A DNA stretch of 64,000 nt from MAG-120531 sp038125995 (GCA_038125995.1 JAYPEX010000006.1:1-64000), one strand, 5' to 3'. Positions 51,135 through 61,739 are shown, counted from the first letter of the stretch. The notes: generated by a model not told the origin, from the sequence alone. Numbers and translations: made by a program.

Positions 51135-53486
51135 TTATTGATCGAGATCCGATGTTAAATGATATCCGTAACGATAATGGTTTTGCTGTAGCCTAGTTCC
51201 TTTGGTTCTTCGAGCCTTAAAATATTTATGAGCATCATCTAAAGAAACCATTAATAGGGCTGCTACCTCGGGCTTGAGCTTATCATCCTTCAAGAGCTCC
51301 TGAAGTCTTAGCGTCCAATTAATTTGAAGATTACGCTCCAATAGATCAGGATTGTTTTTGGAGGTAAGCAGATCATTTTTTAGCTGCTTCAAAAGCTCCT
51401 GAACAGTTAATGGGGTACCAACTAAGGTTGATTGAGTTGAGAGCATTTCATTTAAATTTGCAGTAGAGAGGATTCTGTTTAACACAGCCCTTTGAATATT
51501 GGATACTCGATCCATTCCTCCCTTTGATGAGAATTTTGAAACAATGTTAGGATCCAAGATCCAAGTTGGACTGGTCCATAAATTAGCATTTAAAGAATTG
51601 AGAGCTTCGAGTTGTTTTTCTCTTGGAACCGTTTGATAAGGAACTGCTTCTTGACCTTTGTTGATTCGTGTCTCGTATACTCCACCAATGATGGTTCGTA
51701 CGTGATTGATATAACGACTATAGACTGACAACAGCTCCGAATAGAGCTCTTCTAAATCATCATAGGTCGCTCCATCTTTAGTGGTCCACTCGTCTAAATG
51801 TTGAGCTACGATTTTTAAGTTTTTTAATCCATAAGCGGTCGCCTTTACAGGATCATCACCAATATTTTCAGTTTGAGAATTAGGATCAGTACCATAACCT
51901 CCAAACATATACACTGGATCTAAAGATTTCTGATCGACCATCTCTTTTAAAATCACTTGGATTTGCTCTGGTGATTGATCTTCAAAATAGCGATAACCCC
52001 ATTCAATAGCATATGCATCATAGGGGCCTAACTGCCTTACAAATCGAATATTTTCATCTCCTGGTTGTGCTACATAATTGTACCTAGCATAATCCATGAT
52101 TGTCGTGGCGATTCCCATTTTTTGTGTAAAAGTCCCAGATCGAAGTGAGTCTACAGGATAAGCCGAACTCGCTTTCATATTGTGTGGCAATCCAAGGGCA
52201 TGGCCGATCTCATGAGAAATAACTCTTCTCATCATTTCACCGATTTCCTCTTCTGGTGTCTCAAGAGATCTCGCTTTAGGGTTGGCTGCCCCTGTTTCGA
52301 GTAAGTATCGATTTCGGTAGGATCTCAAATGGTTGTGATACCAAATAATATCACTTTCTAAAATCTCACCGGTTCTAGGGTCAGATACGGAAGGTCCAAT
52401 AGCATTTCTAGTGGTAGAAGCTACGTATCGAACTGTTGAATAGCGCACGTCTTCAGGAGAGAAATCTGGATCTTCTTCTTTAGTTGGAGGGTCTTTTGCG
52501 AGGATCGCGTTTTTAAAACCAGCCTTCTCAAAAGCCGTATTCCAGTCTTCGATTCCCATTTTAAAATAAGGTCTCCACTTTAAAGGGGTTGCAGGATCTA
52601 AATAATAAACAATAGGCTTGATCGGCTCTACCAATTCTCCTCTTTTATAAGCCTCTAGATCCTTCGGCTCTAAACGCCACCTTCTGGCAATTTTATAATT
52701 GTCCGATTTAAGAGCCTGAGATGAATAATTGTATTTTTCTAGTGAAAACCACCCTACACGTTGGTCTTCGTATCGAATCTGCATAGGATTTTCTGGTAGC
52801 AAGACGATCGAATGATTGATCTGAAAACTCAAGGTCTTTGTCTGATTTGCTCTTGGCAATTTTGAAGCTGAAAAGGTCAACGTATGTGTAATCTCCATAT
52901 TTTGATCAAAGCTCCTCACAGAATCGATCCAGCTGCGAGACTTGTCAACAGAGGTGATGCCGTAATTCTTTTTATCGGTACTGGAGATCGTATTAAATCC
53001 CGGAGAATCATCAGAAAAATAGTCCTTTGCGTCAAATAGAAAGCTGTCATTCTCCTCGTTTTTAATCTCAAAACTGGCCAAAATTGGCTCAAAATTATTC
53101 TCTACTACGGATTGGTATATGGGATCATTCTCTTGAGCAATAGACACATAAGAAATTTGTTTGAGAACAATTTTATTTGCTAGTTTTTCAAATCGAATCA
53201 CCGATTCCGAAGTTTTAGAACCAGCGTTGATATAAGGATTGTAGTTCGAAGGTAATTTCACATAACGACTCACCATTAAGAAATCTTTTCCGAGTTGTTC
53301 TTTTGAAATTCTCAGCATCAACTTCTGATCATTGATATCAAAATAACTGTCGACAACTCCTTTGTATACTTGAAGGTTTTTAACAATAGAATCTAAGGGT
53401 TGTTGCACCTCCTTATTTTTATTCTGAGACCATCCTGTCAAAGACAGTGTTACTAAGACGAGAACTAGGGATAATTTACGTTTCAT
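51135..53486 (-). CDS. Secreted zinc-dependent metalloprotease (DUF5117/DUF4953 type)
   Basis: This is a 783-residue exported metalloprotease. The start was set at ATG 53486 (signal MKRKLSLVLVLVTLSLTGWSQ); an upstream ATG seven codons earlier adds a non-signal leader. A DUF5117/5118-like N-terminal region runs to about 280, and the catalytic domain carries HEIGHALGLPHN (about 425-436), the extended metzincin zinc motif with three His and the catalytic Glu. The conserved SIMDY-type Met-turn appears as TIMDYARYNY. Family members degrade proteins outside the cytoplasm; none has a defined natural substrate. No T9SS tail is seen, so it is periplasmic or surface-retained in another way. Confidence 0.9.
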   Translation of the reverse strand: MKRKLSLVLVLVTLSLTGWSQNKNKEVQQPLDSIVKNLQVYKGVVDSYFDINDQKLMLRISKEQLGKDFLMVSRYVKLPSNYNPYINAGSKTSESVIRFEKLANKIVLKQISYVSIAQENDPIYQSVVENNFEPILASFEIKNEENDSFLFDAKDYFSDDSPGFNTISSTDKKNYGITSVDKSRSWIDSVRSFDQNMEITHTLTFSASKLPRANQTKTLSFQINHSIVLLPENPMQIRYEDQRVGWFSLEKYNYSSQALKSDNYKIARRWRLEPKDLEAYKRGELVEPIKPIVYYLDPATPLKWRPYFKMGIEDWNTAFEKAGFKNAILAKDPPTKEEDPDFSPEDVRYSTVRYVASTTRNAIGPSVSDPRTGEILESDIIWYHNHLRSYRNRYLLETGAANPKARSLETPEEEIGEMMRRVISHEIGHALGLPHNMKASSAYPVDSLRSGTFTQKMGIATTIMDYARYNYVAQPGDENIRFVRQLGPYDAYAIEWGYRYFEDQSPEQIQVILKEMVDQKSLDPVYMFGGYGTDPNSQTENIGDDPVKATAYGLKNLKIVAQHLDEWTTKDGATYDDLEELYSELLSVYSRYINHVRTIIGGVYETRINKGQEAVPYQTVPREKQLEALNSLNANLWTSPTWILDPNIVSKFSSKGGMDRVSNIQRAVLNRILSTANLNEMLSTQSTLVGTPLTVQELLKQLKNDLLTSKNNPDLLERNLQINWTLRLQELLKDDKLKPEVAALLMVSLDDAHKYFKARRTKGTRLQQNHYRYGYHLTSDLDQ

Positions 53487-53574
53487 TTGAAAGGGATTTA
53501 TACCCATTAAAGATAATAAAATATGAGGCTTATCCTAAAAAGGAACTATTGATAATGAAACTAAAAATGACCCT

Positions 53575-55473
53575 CTAATACAAGGATTCGAGATAATAGC
53601 GTTCAAAATCATTTAAAGAAGATGGATTTTTCATCGCATCGACTGTTGCTGCTTTGTTCTTTGCAACCCCCATTAAAATTTTCTTGACAGGGACTTCCAT
53701 TTTTTTTCCACTAATTGTGTAAGGGATTTCTGAAACTTTCACAATCGTATCTGGAATATGTCGAGGAGAGCAATTCTCTCTGAGTGCTGTGTTGATTTTT
53801 TGAATGATTGCATCGTTTAAATCACCATCGAGAGCGACAAACAAAGGCATTACCGAGCTTCCATCTTCTCGTTCTATATTGACAATGAGTGCATCCTTAA
53901 CTTCACTGAGATCATCTAAGGTATTATAGATTTCAGCAGTCCCGATTCGGACCCCATTTTTATTTAGTGTTGCATCTGATCTTCCGTAAATAATGATTCC
54001 ATTTCTCTTGGTGATTCTGATATAATCTCCATGACACCATACCTCATCATATTTGTCAAAATAACTACTGTGATAACGTTTGTAATCTTTATCATTCCAA
54101 AAATATATTGGCATTGATGGCATTGGTTTTGCAACTACTAATTCTCCTAAAGCATCGTGCAGCTCATTCCCCGACTCATCATATGCTTTTAAATCAACTC
54201 CAAGGGTTGCACACTGAATTTCTCCTGTGTATACAGGCTTTGTAGGACATCCCCCAACAAAGGCCGTACAGACATCAGTCCCTCCACTGAGCGAAACCAG
54301 TTGCACCTTTGGCAATTGATCAAAATACCAATCAAAAGCTTGGGCAGAGAGTGGAGACCCTGTGGATCCAATCGTCTTCAATGAAGATAGATCGACCTCC
54401 TTGAGAGCATCTTTGAGCATACAGTGAATCAAATAAGCTGCTCCTCCTCCAAAGTGATTGATCTTTGCCTTGGAGGCAAACTCCCACAAACTAGTTGTTC
54501 TAGGATAGGTTGCTGAACCATTGTAAAGACAAAGCGTCGCCCCACAGGCCAATGATGATAAGGCGTAATTCCACATCATCCAACCCGTTGTCGAATACCA
54601 AAAATAGCGCTCTCCTTCTTTGAGGTTTTGATGAAGTGCGAGCCCTTTTAAATGTTCGAGTAGAATACCTCCACAACCATGAGTAATTGCTTTAGGAGTA
54701 CCGGTTGTACCAGAAGAATACAAGACCCAAATAGGGTGATCAAAATCAAGCTGTTCAAAATAGAGTTCAGTAGCTGATGAAGAAGCATAACAAAGTTCTT
54801 CATTTAATTGAATTACAGATTCTAGAGTAGGCAGCTCCGTTTTAATTGCATTGACCTTATCGGTGAGATCAAATTCTTTACCGTGGTATTGATAGCTGTT
54901 ATGAGCAAAAAGCACCTTGGGCTCAATTTGTTGAAAACGATCGACTACGGATTGCACTCCAAAATCAGGAGAACAAGAGGACCAAATGGCTCCGAGTGAA
55001 TTGGCCGCTAAAAACGCAACTATGGTCTCTGGAGTATTGAGTGCATAGGCTACAACTCGATCTCCCTTTTGAACTCCAAGAGTTTTGAGTCGCTCTTGTA
55101 AAGACGCTACTGAATTCTTTAATTGAACCCAAGAAAGCTCTCTAAGATTCCCCGATTCAGATTGATAACATATAGCTGCTCTTTGATCAGTAGCTTTTTG
55201 AAAAACATACTGAGAATAATTCAACTGAGTACCCTCAAACCATTTGGTTTTGTAAAATGGAATTCCTGGTTGATAAGGCCAACTGTCAGCATCTAAATCG
55301 ACATTAAAGTAAGCCGCAATGGAACTCCAAAAGCTGCCGATATGAGTAATAGACCAGTTGTATAACGTCTCGTAATTTTCAAATTCAAGTTGATAATTAT
55401 GCTTCAAAAACAACTGATAATCCGTCATATTTGATTTAGAAATTTCATCTTTCGAAGGAGTCCAAAGCTTCAT
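53575..55473 (-). CDS. Acetoacetyl-CoA ligase
   Basis: This 632-residue cytoplasmic adenylate-forming enzyme joins acetoacetate to CoA with ATP. Length and sequence follow acetoacetate-CoA ligases (AcsA/AACS). Present are the phosphate loop VLYSSGTTGTPKAITHG, the TTGWMMWNYALSSLA and GGTDVCTAFVGGCP regions, GRSDATLNKNGVRIG and the catalytic C-terminal Lys motif SGKKMEVPVKK. It allows use of ketone bodies or of the products of polyhydroxybutyrate breakdown. It is monocistronic and divergent from the amidohydrolase fusion gene. A likely promoter element lies 12 bases before the ATG. Secure. Confidence 0.93.
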   Translation of the reverse strand: MKLWTPSKDEISKSNMTDYQLFLKHNYQLEFENYETLYNWSITHIGSFWSSIAAYFNVDLDADSWPYQPGIPFYKTKWFEGTQLNYSQYVFQKATDQRAAICYQSESGNLRELSWVQLKNSVASLQERLKTLGVQKGDRVVAYALNTPETIVAFLAANSLGAIWSSCSPDFGVQSVVDRFQQIEPKVLFAHNSYQYHGKEFDLTDKVNAIKTELPTLESVIQLNEELCYASSSATELYFEQLDFDHPIWVLYSSGTTGTPKAITHGCGGILLEHLKGLALHQNLKEGERYFWYSTTGWMMWNYALSSLACGATLCLYNGSATYPRTTSLWEFASKAKINHFGGGAAYLIHCMLKDALKEVDLSSLKTIGSTGSPLSAQAFDWYFDQLPKVQLVSLSGGTDVCTAFVGGCPTKPVYTGEIQCATLGVDLKAYDESGNELHDALGELVVAKPMPSMPIYFWNDKDYKRYHSSYFDKYDEVWCHGDYIRITKRNGIIIYGRSDATLNKNGVRIGTAEIYNTLDDLSEVKDALIVNIEREDGSSVMPLFVALDGDLNDAIIQKINTALRENCSPRHIPDTIVKVSEIPYTISGKKMEVPVKKILMGVAKNKAATVDAMKNPSSLNDFERYYLESLY

Positions 55474-55484
55474 GGATTTTCTTT

Positions 55485-55492
55485 TAAAGTTA
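55485..55492 (-). promoter_or_regulatory. Possible -7 element of the acetoacetyl-CoA ligase gene
   Basis: Minus strand TAACTTTA keeps five of six fixed positions of TAnnTTTG and ends 12 bases before the ATG at 55473, predicting a leader of about five bases. Confidence 0.35.
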
Positions 55493-55615
55493 CAAATCCA
55501 AGTAAATACAGCCTATAGATTCTCATTTTTTTAATAGAATTCAACCTGCTATCGCTTTATCGAACAGCAGTGTATTTAATTTATTTGTATCTTTTTTCCT
55601 CTTTTTAAAACACCT

Positions 55616-58600
55616 ATGATGAAAAAGTACTTGTTTTCCAAAACCTTAGCATTTAGCATTTTACTAATTACTATCACTGTAAATGCCCAAGAAAAAGAAT
55701 CAACCGCCACAGACACCATTAAAAAGGCAACTAAAGAACTGCCTTTAGAACCTGAGCGAATAATTTCTTTTACTACAAACGAAGGAACGTGGATCTCTTT
55801 AGATGTCAGTCCAGATGGTCAAAAGATCGCTTTCGATATGATGGGTGACATCTACGAAATGTCCATTAATGGTGGAACAGCAAAACGAATTACCAATGGA
55901 ATGCCCTACGACGTTCATCCTCGATATAGTCCGGATGGAAAGTCGATTCTCTATATTTCTGACAAGAGTGGTTCCGATAATATCTGGATCAAAAAATTAG
56001 ATTCTGAAGAGGATGACACTCAGCTGACTAAAAGCACTGATCAACACTATTTTTCAGCTGATTGGAGTCCAGATGGAAACTATATCGTAGGTACCCATGG
56101 AAGAAGAAATATCAAACCCTATATCTATCACAAAGATGGTGGTTCAGGTGCTCAACTCATAAAGGAACCTAAAAACATAAAGACCATTGATCCAGCATTT
56201 AGTGCCGATGGAACTACTATTTATTTCTCGAGAAGAACTTCGGCTTGGAACTACAATGCTCAATTGCCACAATATCGCATTATGAGCTTTGACAGAGAAG
56301 ACGGCAGCACATTTACCGTTAGTAGTCGTTATGGATCTTCCTTTACACCTACACTTTCACAGGATGGAAAATGGATGGTTTACGGATCTCGTTTTGAAGA
56401 GAAAACAGGTTTGATTTTAAGAAATTTAAAGACAGGTAAGGAACGATGGTTAGCCTATCCTGTTCAGCGTGATGAACAAGAATCCATTGCCCCCTTAGGA
56501 GTTTTACCAGCAATGTCGTTTACTCCAGATAGCAAAAATCTCATTGCCTCTTATGGCGGAAAGATTTATTCCATCTCAATTGAAAACAATATTGCCACTG
56601 AAATCCCTTTTAAAGTCGAAATTGAATTAGATCTAGGCCCTCAACTAGATTTTAGTTATCCGATCGAAGATAGCGCAACGGCACAAGTGACTCAAATCAG
56701 AGATGCTGTTGCTTCACCAGATGGAAGTCAATTAGCATTTACCGCTTTGAACCGTCTTTATGTCATGAACTTTTCGGATCATATCCCAAAGCGTATTACT
56801 CAAAATAATTTTGTTGAGGCGATGCCTGATTGGTCTCCTGACGGGAAGTCACTCGTATTTACAAGCTGGAAACACGGAGGGGGACACCTATATCGAGTTG
56901 ATTTCGGCAAAAAGAATTGGAAAATTAAACAACTAACCCAATCGCCAGGTTTTTATTTTGATCCTGCTTGGTCGTATCAATCAAGCCGTATTGCATTTAT
57001 TAGAGGTTCTGCACAAGCTCAAGACGATGCTATCGATATGTTGTCTAGTAGGTCTTTCGAAGACTTAGCGTGGATCGATGCCAATGGTGGAGCGGTTCAA
57101 ATCATCGACAAAACGAAGGGGAGAGAACATATTCATTTTACAAAAGTTGACAATCGTATCTATCTCAATCACGGTTCAAAAGGATTAATCTCAATTCGAT
57201 GGGATGGAACGGATGAAAAAGCCTATCTAAAACTTACTGGGATTAAGACCTATGGCTCCTCGGATGTGTTTGGAAAAGATCATTCGGTGTCGCTCTTACC
57301 TTCTGCTGAGAATGAGCGAGAAAACAACACTGCTTCTCGCCCTTCTGAAATTAGAATTTCACCTAATGGGGAAAAGGCTTTGGCAAAAATTAACAATGAT
57401 ATTTATTCCGTACTCATTCCTAAAATTGGAACAACACCAAATATTTCATTAGCAAAGGCGAACAACGCTGCTTTCCCTGCAAACAAATTGACAGTGATGG
57501 GAGGTGAATTTCCACATTGGTCCTCCGACAGCAATCAAGTAAATTGGTCCTTGGGAGCTAGTTATTTTAGCTTTAATTTAGAAAGACACCAACAGTTTAA
57601 AGACTCTTTAGATTTAGCGAAAAAGAAGGAAAAGGATTTAGCTAAAAACGAAAAAAAGGAAACGGATCCAAAAGAGAAAAAAGAAGATCCTACATTTAAG
57701 GCCGATGAATACGTTGTAAAGGTGCTCTACAACAGAGCGATACCAAAAGGATACACCCTTTTAAAAGGCGGTCGTATTATCACGATGGAAAACGATCAGG
57801 TTATTGAAAATGGAGATATTCTGATCAAAGATAACCGCATTGAAGCCGTAGGAGTATCTGGTAGTTTAACACTTCCAAATGGAACCAAAACAATTGATGT
57901 CAGTGGTAAAACGATCACTCCTGGTTTTGTGGACACTCATGCTCATATGTGGCCTAACTGGAGTCTTCACAAAAACCAAGTTTGGATCTATTCCGCAAAC
58001 TTAGCCTATGGGGTTACAACCACTAGAGACCCTCAAACGGCTACCACAGATGTATTGACGTATTCCGATATGGTTGAGGCGGGAATGATTCACGGTCCTC
58101 GAGTGTATTCTACTGGTCCAGGAGTTGGATATTGGCAGTACAAAATTGAGAGTCTTGACCATGCTAAGAATGTATTGAAACAATATTCAGATTACTATCA
58201 TACCAAGTATATTAAAATGTACTTAGTTGGAAATAGACAACAGCGTCAGTGGGTCATTATGGCTGCCAAGGAGCTCGGATTACTTCCAACCACAGAAGGT
58301 GGCTTAGATTTTAAGAGCAATATGAAAAATATGATCGATGGTTATCCAGGTCATGAACACGCCCTGCCTATTTATCCAATTTACAAGGACGTCGTTCAAA
58401 CAGCTGCTGAATCTCAAATGGCTGTAACCCCAACCCTTTTAGTTTCCTATGGAGGCCCTTGGGCAGAAAACTACTTTTATTCAAGAGAAAATCCATATCA
58501 CGATCAAAAGATGCAATACTTTACTCCTTATGATGAGTTAGCGCCAAAATCAAGAAGAAGACCAGGCTGGTTTATGGATGAGGAACACGTATTTACCAAG

Positions 58601-59005
58601 CATGCTGAGTTTATGAATGATTTAGTCAATGCCGGAGGAATCGGAGGAGTAGGTTCTCATGGACAACTTCAAGGATTGGGATACCATTGGGAACTTTGGT
58701 CGATTGCAAGTGGTGGAATGAGTACGATGAATGCTCTTAAAACAGCTACGCTATTAGGGGCTAAAGCACTCGGTTTTGAAAACGATTTAGGATCGATTCA
58801 ATCGGGTAAACTGGCTGATCTTGTTATTCTGCATCACAATCCATTAGAAAACATTAAAAATACGAACAGTATACAATACGTTGTCAAAAATGGAGTGATA
58901 TACGATGCCGATACCTTAGATGAAATTGCCCCTATCGCTAAAAAAGCACCAGAATTTAATTGGCAGACTCAAAAACCTAAAGGAATCCCGGGGATAAAAA
59001 ATTAA
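55616..59005 (+). CDS. TolB-type beta-propeller fused to an amidohydrolase
   Basis: This 1,129-residue exported protein starts with two adjacent ATGs (55616 or 55619; signal MKKYLFSKTLAFSILLITITVNAQ). Residues about 50-650 form two blocks of PD40/WD40-like repeats (ISLDVSPDGQKIAFDM, PRYSPDGKSILYIS, DWSPDGNYIVGT, DWSPDGKSLVFTSW). A strongly charged Lys/Glu linker follows (about 660-690). The C-terminal metal-dependent amidohydrolase domain has GFVDTHAHMW (His775, His777), HEHALPIYP and VGSHGQLQGLG, ending in GKLADLVILHHNPLENI. Many Bacteroidota carry this fusion; the propeller may position peptides or sugars. It probably cleaves amide or cyclic amide bonds in the periplasm. Substrate unknown. 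Confidence 0.9.
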   Translation: MMKKYLFSKTLAFSILLITITVNAQEKESTATDTIKKATKELPLEPERIISFTTNEGTWISLDVSPDGQKIAFDMMGDIYEMSINGGTAKRITNGMPYDVHPRYSPDGKSILYISDKSGSDNIWIKKLDSEEDDTQLTKSTDQHYFSADWSPDGNYIVGTHGRRNIKPYIYHKDGGSGAQLIKEPKNIKTIDPAFSADGTTIYFSRRTSAWNYNAQLPQYRIMSFDREDGSTFTVSSRYGSSFTPTLSQDGKWMVYGSRFEEKTGLILRNLKTGKERWLAYPVQRDEQESIAPLGVLPAMSFTPDSKNLIASYGGKIYSISIENNIATEIPFKVEIELDLGPQLDFSYPIEDSATAQVTQIRDAVASPDGSQLAFTALNRLYVMNFSDHIPKRITQNNFVEAMPDWSPDGKSLVFTSWKHGGGHLYRVDFGKKNWKIKQLTQSPGFYFDPAWSYQSSRIAFIRGSAQAQDDAIDMLSSRSFEDLAWIDANGGAVQIIDKTKGREHIHFTKVDNRIYLNHGSKGLISIRWDGTDEKAYLKLTGIKTYGSSDVFGKDHSVSLLPSAENERENNTASRPSEIRISPNGEKALAKINNDIYSVLIPKIGTTPNISLAKANNAAFPANKLTVMGGEFPHWSSDSNQVNWSLGASYFSFNLERHQQFKDSLDLAKKKEKDLAKNEKKETDPKEKKEDPTFKADEYVVKVLYNRAIPKGYTLLKGGRIITMENDQVIENGDILIKDNRIEAVGVSGSLTLPNGTKTIDVSGKTITPGFVDTHAHMWPNWSLHKNQVWIYSANLAYGVTTTRDPQTATTDVLTYSDMVEAGMIHGPRVYSTGPGVGYWQYKIESLDHAKNVLKQYSDYYHTKYIKMYLVGNRQQRQWVIMAAKELGLLPTTEGGLDFKSNMKNMIDGYPGHEHALPIYPIYKDVVQTAAESQMAVTPTLLVSYGGPWAENYFYSRENPYHDQKMQYFTPYDELAPKSRRRPGWFMDEEHVFTKHAEFMNDLVNAGGIGGVGSHGQLQGLGYHWELWSIASGGMSTMNALKTATLLGAKALGFENDLGSIQSGKLADLVILHHNPLENIKNTNSIQYVVKNGVIYDADTLDEIAPIAKKAPEFNWQTQKPKGIPGIKN

Positions 59006-59024
59006 ACTTTTTCATCAAAAAATA

Positions 59025-59216
59025 CTACTTTGAATCGTATTGCATAACAAACTCATAAAACTCAGGAGTTACTGTAAACCAATAACCGTTTTCTTCGTGA
59101 AGGGAATTATTTCCTTTTCCATTAATAGAATGAAAATCAATCAAATGTTGTTGCAACCGATCAACATCGATGACTTCATAAGGTTTTCCATAATCATCAA
59201 TTAATTTTAATGGCAT
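59025..59216 (-). CDS. Unrecognised 63-residue protein after the M14 gene
   Basis: This is a short cytoplasmic protein of 63 residues with no recognised family. It is rich in acidic and aromatic residues (LKLIDDYGKPYEVIDVDRL, HEENGYWFTVTPEFYEFVMQY) and lacks a signal. Its ATG lies nine bases after the stop of the M14 carboxypeptidase gene on the same strand, so it is the last gene of that operon. It converges with the amidohydrolase fusion 19 bases away, with no hairpin between. It is likely real because of its position and codon use, but its function cannot be said. Confidence 0.65.
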   Translation of the reverse strand: MPLKLIDDYGKPYEVIDVDRLQQHLIDFHSINGKGNNSLHEENGYWFTVTPEFYEFVMQYDSK

Positions 59217-59225
59217 TCTAAACTA

Positions 59226-61739
59226 CTAGTACTTTTGAATTTGACTTCCGTAAAAAATAGCATTTAAAAACAACTTATTGGATCCATAACTGGTTGCTCT
59301 AAAATTTGGGTTATATCCAAATAGAACCACTGTCCCTCTTCCAAGAGCACTCGTAATAATAGGAGCAGACTTATCAAAATAGTAGTCTAAATTTTCTTGA
59401 CTCACGTAACCATCTATATGTGGATTTTCAAGATATTTTGAAACTGTCGCATAGGGATTTTTACTCGGTTGAATAAAAACGTTGTTGTTTTTATATACTG
59501 GTAGTTGCGATCGAGTATATCCAAAGGCTATCGGATGTGATAGGTCTAAATCTGCTTTAAAAAAGGCACCGCCAATTTCTTTTTTACCTTCGTGTTCTGA
59601 AGCATCCACATAGGCCAATCGTTTTACATTTTCGTCTTTTTTGGGATTTTCAACTAGAGACTCTTTGACTAATTTTTTATCAATCGCCCATTTAGAGGCT
59701 CCAGCTATAGTGATCAACGTATTGCCTTTTTTAACCCAATCTGCTATTTTTTGTTGCTGAATTGAATCGAGATTCGAATAGGAACCAGAGACCATAATCA
59801 GTGTGTTGTACGGGTCTAATGAATAGCGGCTGAAGCGTTCCAATCGAAGTTTTGATATCGGCATTCTTACGCGAGTATCCAACAAATGCCACACTTCACC
59901 TGCTTCATAGGATCGAACTCCCTCTCCAACAAGCAAGGCAACCTTAGGAGTTTTAGCAACTATAAAATTTCGAGATCCTAAATCAATTCCCTGAAGGCTA
60001 AATCCTGTAGAAGTTCCCCATACGGATACTTGATACTTTTGTTGTGCTTTTGATATTATTTCAAAAACTTCATCTGCTGTTTCATCCTGAACACTCACAG
60101 GAACAAGCAGTGTTCCATAACCAAAATTGACTGCCCCACTTGAGGTTTCTGCTTTAAAAGGTTTATGAGCAACTGATACTTTTAAACCATTGGATTGTAG
60201 GTCGTATAAAAAAGAAGTTGACCAATAATCCTCCCCCGAAATCAAATAGGCATAGGTTGACTTTTCTGCTTTACGAATATTGAATAGTTCACTTGATGAA
60301 TTTACTTTATCACCTAATGAATATTTAGAAAGAGCTCTGTAATTCATATTGTAAAAATTAGCCGTACTCCAAGCTGAAGCATCGTAAAACACAGAGTCGC
60401 GATACTGAGAATAGGTCTCAAATATATTTTGAATCATTCTTCTTTGAGGCTGTTTCATAGGAACCACAAGCTGTTTGTTGTTCTTATAAACTTCAATTTT
60501 ATGAGACAGTAAATGGTCGACAAAAGCTTTAGTTCTTGATTGATCTTCTTCAATATCAAAACTATAGGCTGCTACTCCAGTTATAGGCTTTTCACTAACA
60601 GCTGATTTGAAGAAATCTTGTTGATACGCTCTTAGGAGTTTTCTGTTTTCAACTGCAGCTCGAATGGTAGCCATACTGGAGGTAAATTGATTGCGTATGG
60701 TAAATGCAAAGGTGATATTACCGTAATCCGTCTTTTGTAGGTGACCTCTAGAACTCGCTTGCTCAAACAATAATGCTAAACCACCTTGTAGGTCAGGATA
60801 GGAAGATCCGTATCCTGGATAAGTTCCATCAAAGGCTTCTTTTGTAAAATACAAGGATCCGATGGAATCCAAATCCTTTCTAAAATAAGTCGCAAACAAA
60901 TCGTTTAAATCCTCGTAATTCTCCTTTGGCATTATGGGATCTTTGGATCCAATAGGCTTCATAGGCTCGAAAAAGTGAGTCGAATTGGTCCCCATCTCGT
61001 GAAAATCAGTAACTACATTGGGATACCACTGATGATACCATTTTAATTTAGCAATACTTTCAGGCTGTGTTCCAAGAAACCAATCCCTGTTTAAATCAAA
61101 CCAATAATGATTGGTTCTTCCTCCTGGCCAGGCTTCGTTGTGTTCAGCATCATTGGGATCATCACTGAGCATCTTTGCTCGCATCACATTAGCCCAATGC
61201 GTATGGCGATCTCTACCGTCTGGATTGATAGCGGGATCAATCATAAAGACAGCATTGTCGATATAATTTTCGATTTTCGAATTGGTTGAAGCCGTCAATA
61301 CATAGGCTGTGAGCATGGCAGCCTCAGATGAAGATGGTTCATTACCATGAACGTTATAACCGAGTTGTACAAATATCGGTACGTCAGAATCTTTAGAAGT
61401 TTCTTTTAATTGAACCAGGTCTAAATGCTTCTTTTGAATGCTCTCTAAATTACGCTGATTCTCCCCAGAGGTTACCGTAAAAATTACTAGTTTTCTTCCT
61501 TCGTGAGTTTTTCCATAGGTTTCAATAGAAGCTCTATCGGATACTTCTGCAAGCTTTGTCAAATAAGCTACTATGAGATCGTGTCTTGTGTGATAATTTC
61601 CAATACCGTATTCTAAAAAAGCTTCCGGAGTAGGAATTTTTTGATCGAAAGGCGTAAAATCTTTGTAATAGTAGTCCTGTGATAGCGACCATTGAAAAAT
61701 ACCTATAAAAACAATTAAGAGAATGGCTATTTTTTTCAT
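59226..61739 (-). CDS. M14-family zinc carboxypeptidase
   Basis: This is an 837-residue exported peptidase with signal MKKIAILLIVFIGIFQWSLSQ. Zinc ligands H131 and E134 (HGNE) and H247 (DFHEMG) and the catalytic Glu326 (LLFEQASSRG) are all present, so the enzyme should be active. After the catalytic domain (about 45-340), a long C-terminal region includes a GATase-like or DJ-1-like segment (VALLVGEGVRS and DPYNTLIMVSGSYSN, around 600-660) and other beta domains. It follows the DUF5916 gene with 26 bases between and precedes the 63-residue gene. It probably trims secreted peptides. Family secure. Confidence 0.92.
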   Translation of the reverse strand: MKKIAILLIVFIGIFQWSLSQDYYYKDFTPFDQKIPTPEAFLEYGIGNYHTRHDLIVAYLTKLAEVSDRASIETYGKTHEGRKLVIFTVTSGENQRNLESIQKKHLDLVQLKETSKDSDVPIFVQLGYNVHGNEPSSSEAAMLTAYVLTASTNSKIENYIDNAVFMIDPAINPDGRDRHTHWANVMRAKMLSDDPNDAEHNEAWPGGRTNHYWFDLNRDWFLGTQPESIAKLKWYHQWYPNVVTDFHEMGTNSTHFFEPMKPIGSKDPIMPKENYEDLNDLFATYFRKDLDSIGSLYFTKEAFDGTYPGYGSSYPDLQGGLALLFEQASSRGHLQKTDYGNITFAFTIRNQFTSSMATIRAAVENRKLLRAYQQDFFKSAVSEKPITGVAAYSFDIEEDQSRTKAFVDHLLSHKIEVYKNNKQLVVPMKQPQRRMIQNIFETYSQYRDSVFYDASAWSTANFYNMNYRALSKYSLGDKVNSSSELFNIRKAEKSTYAYLISGEDYWSTSFLYDLQSNGLKVSVAHKPFKAETSSGAVNFGYGTLLVPVSVQDETADEVFEIISKAQQKYQVSVWGTSTGFSLQGIDLGSRNFIVAKTPKVALLVGEGVRSYEAGEVWHLLDTRVRMPISKLRLERFSRYSLDPYNTLIMVSGSYSNLDSIQQQKIADWVKKGNTLITIAGASKWAIDKKLVKESLVENPKKDENVKRLAYVDASEHEGKKEIGGAFFKADLDLSHPIAFGYTRSQLPVYKNNNVFIQPSKNPYATVSKYLENPHIDGYVSQENLDYYFDKSAPIITSALGRGTVVLFGYNPNFRATSYGSNKLFLNAIFYGSQIQKY

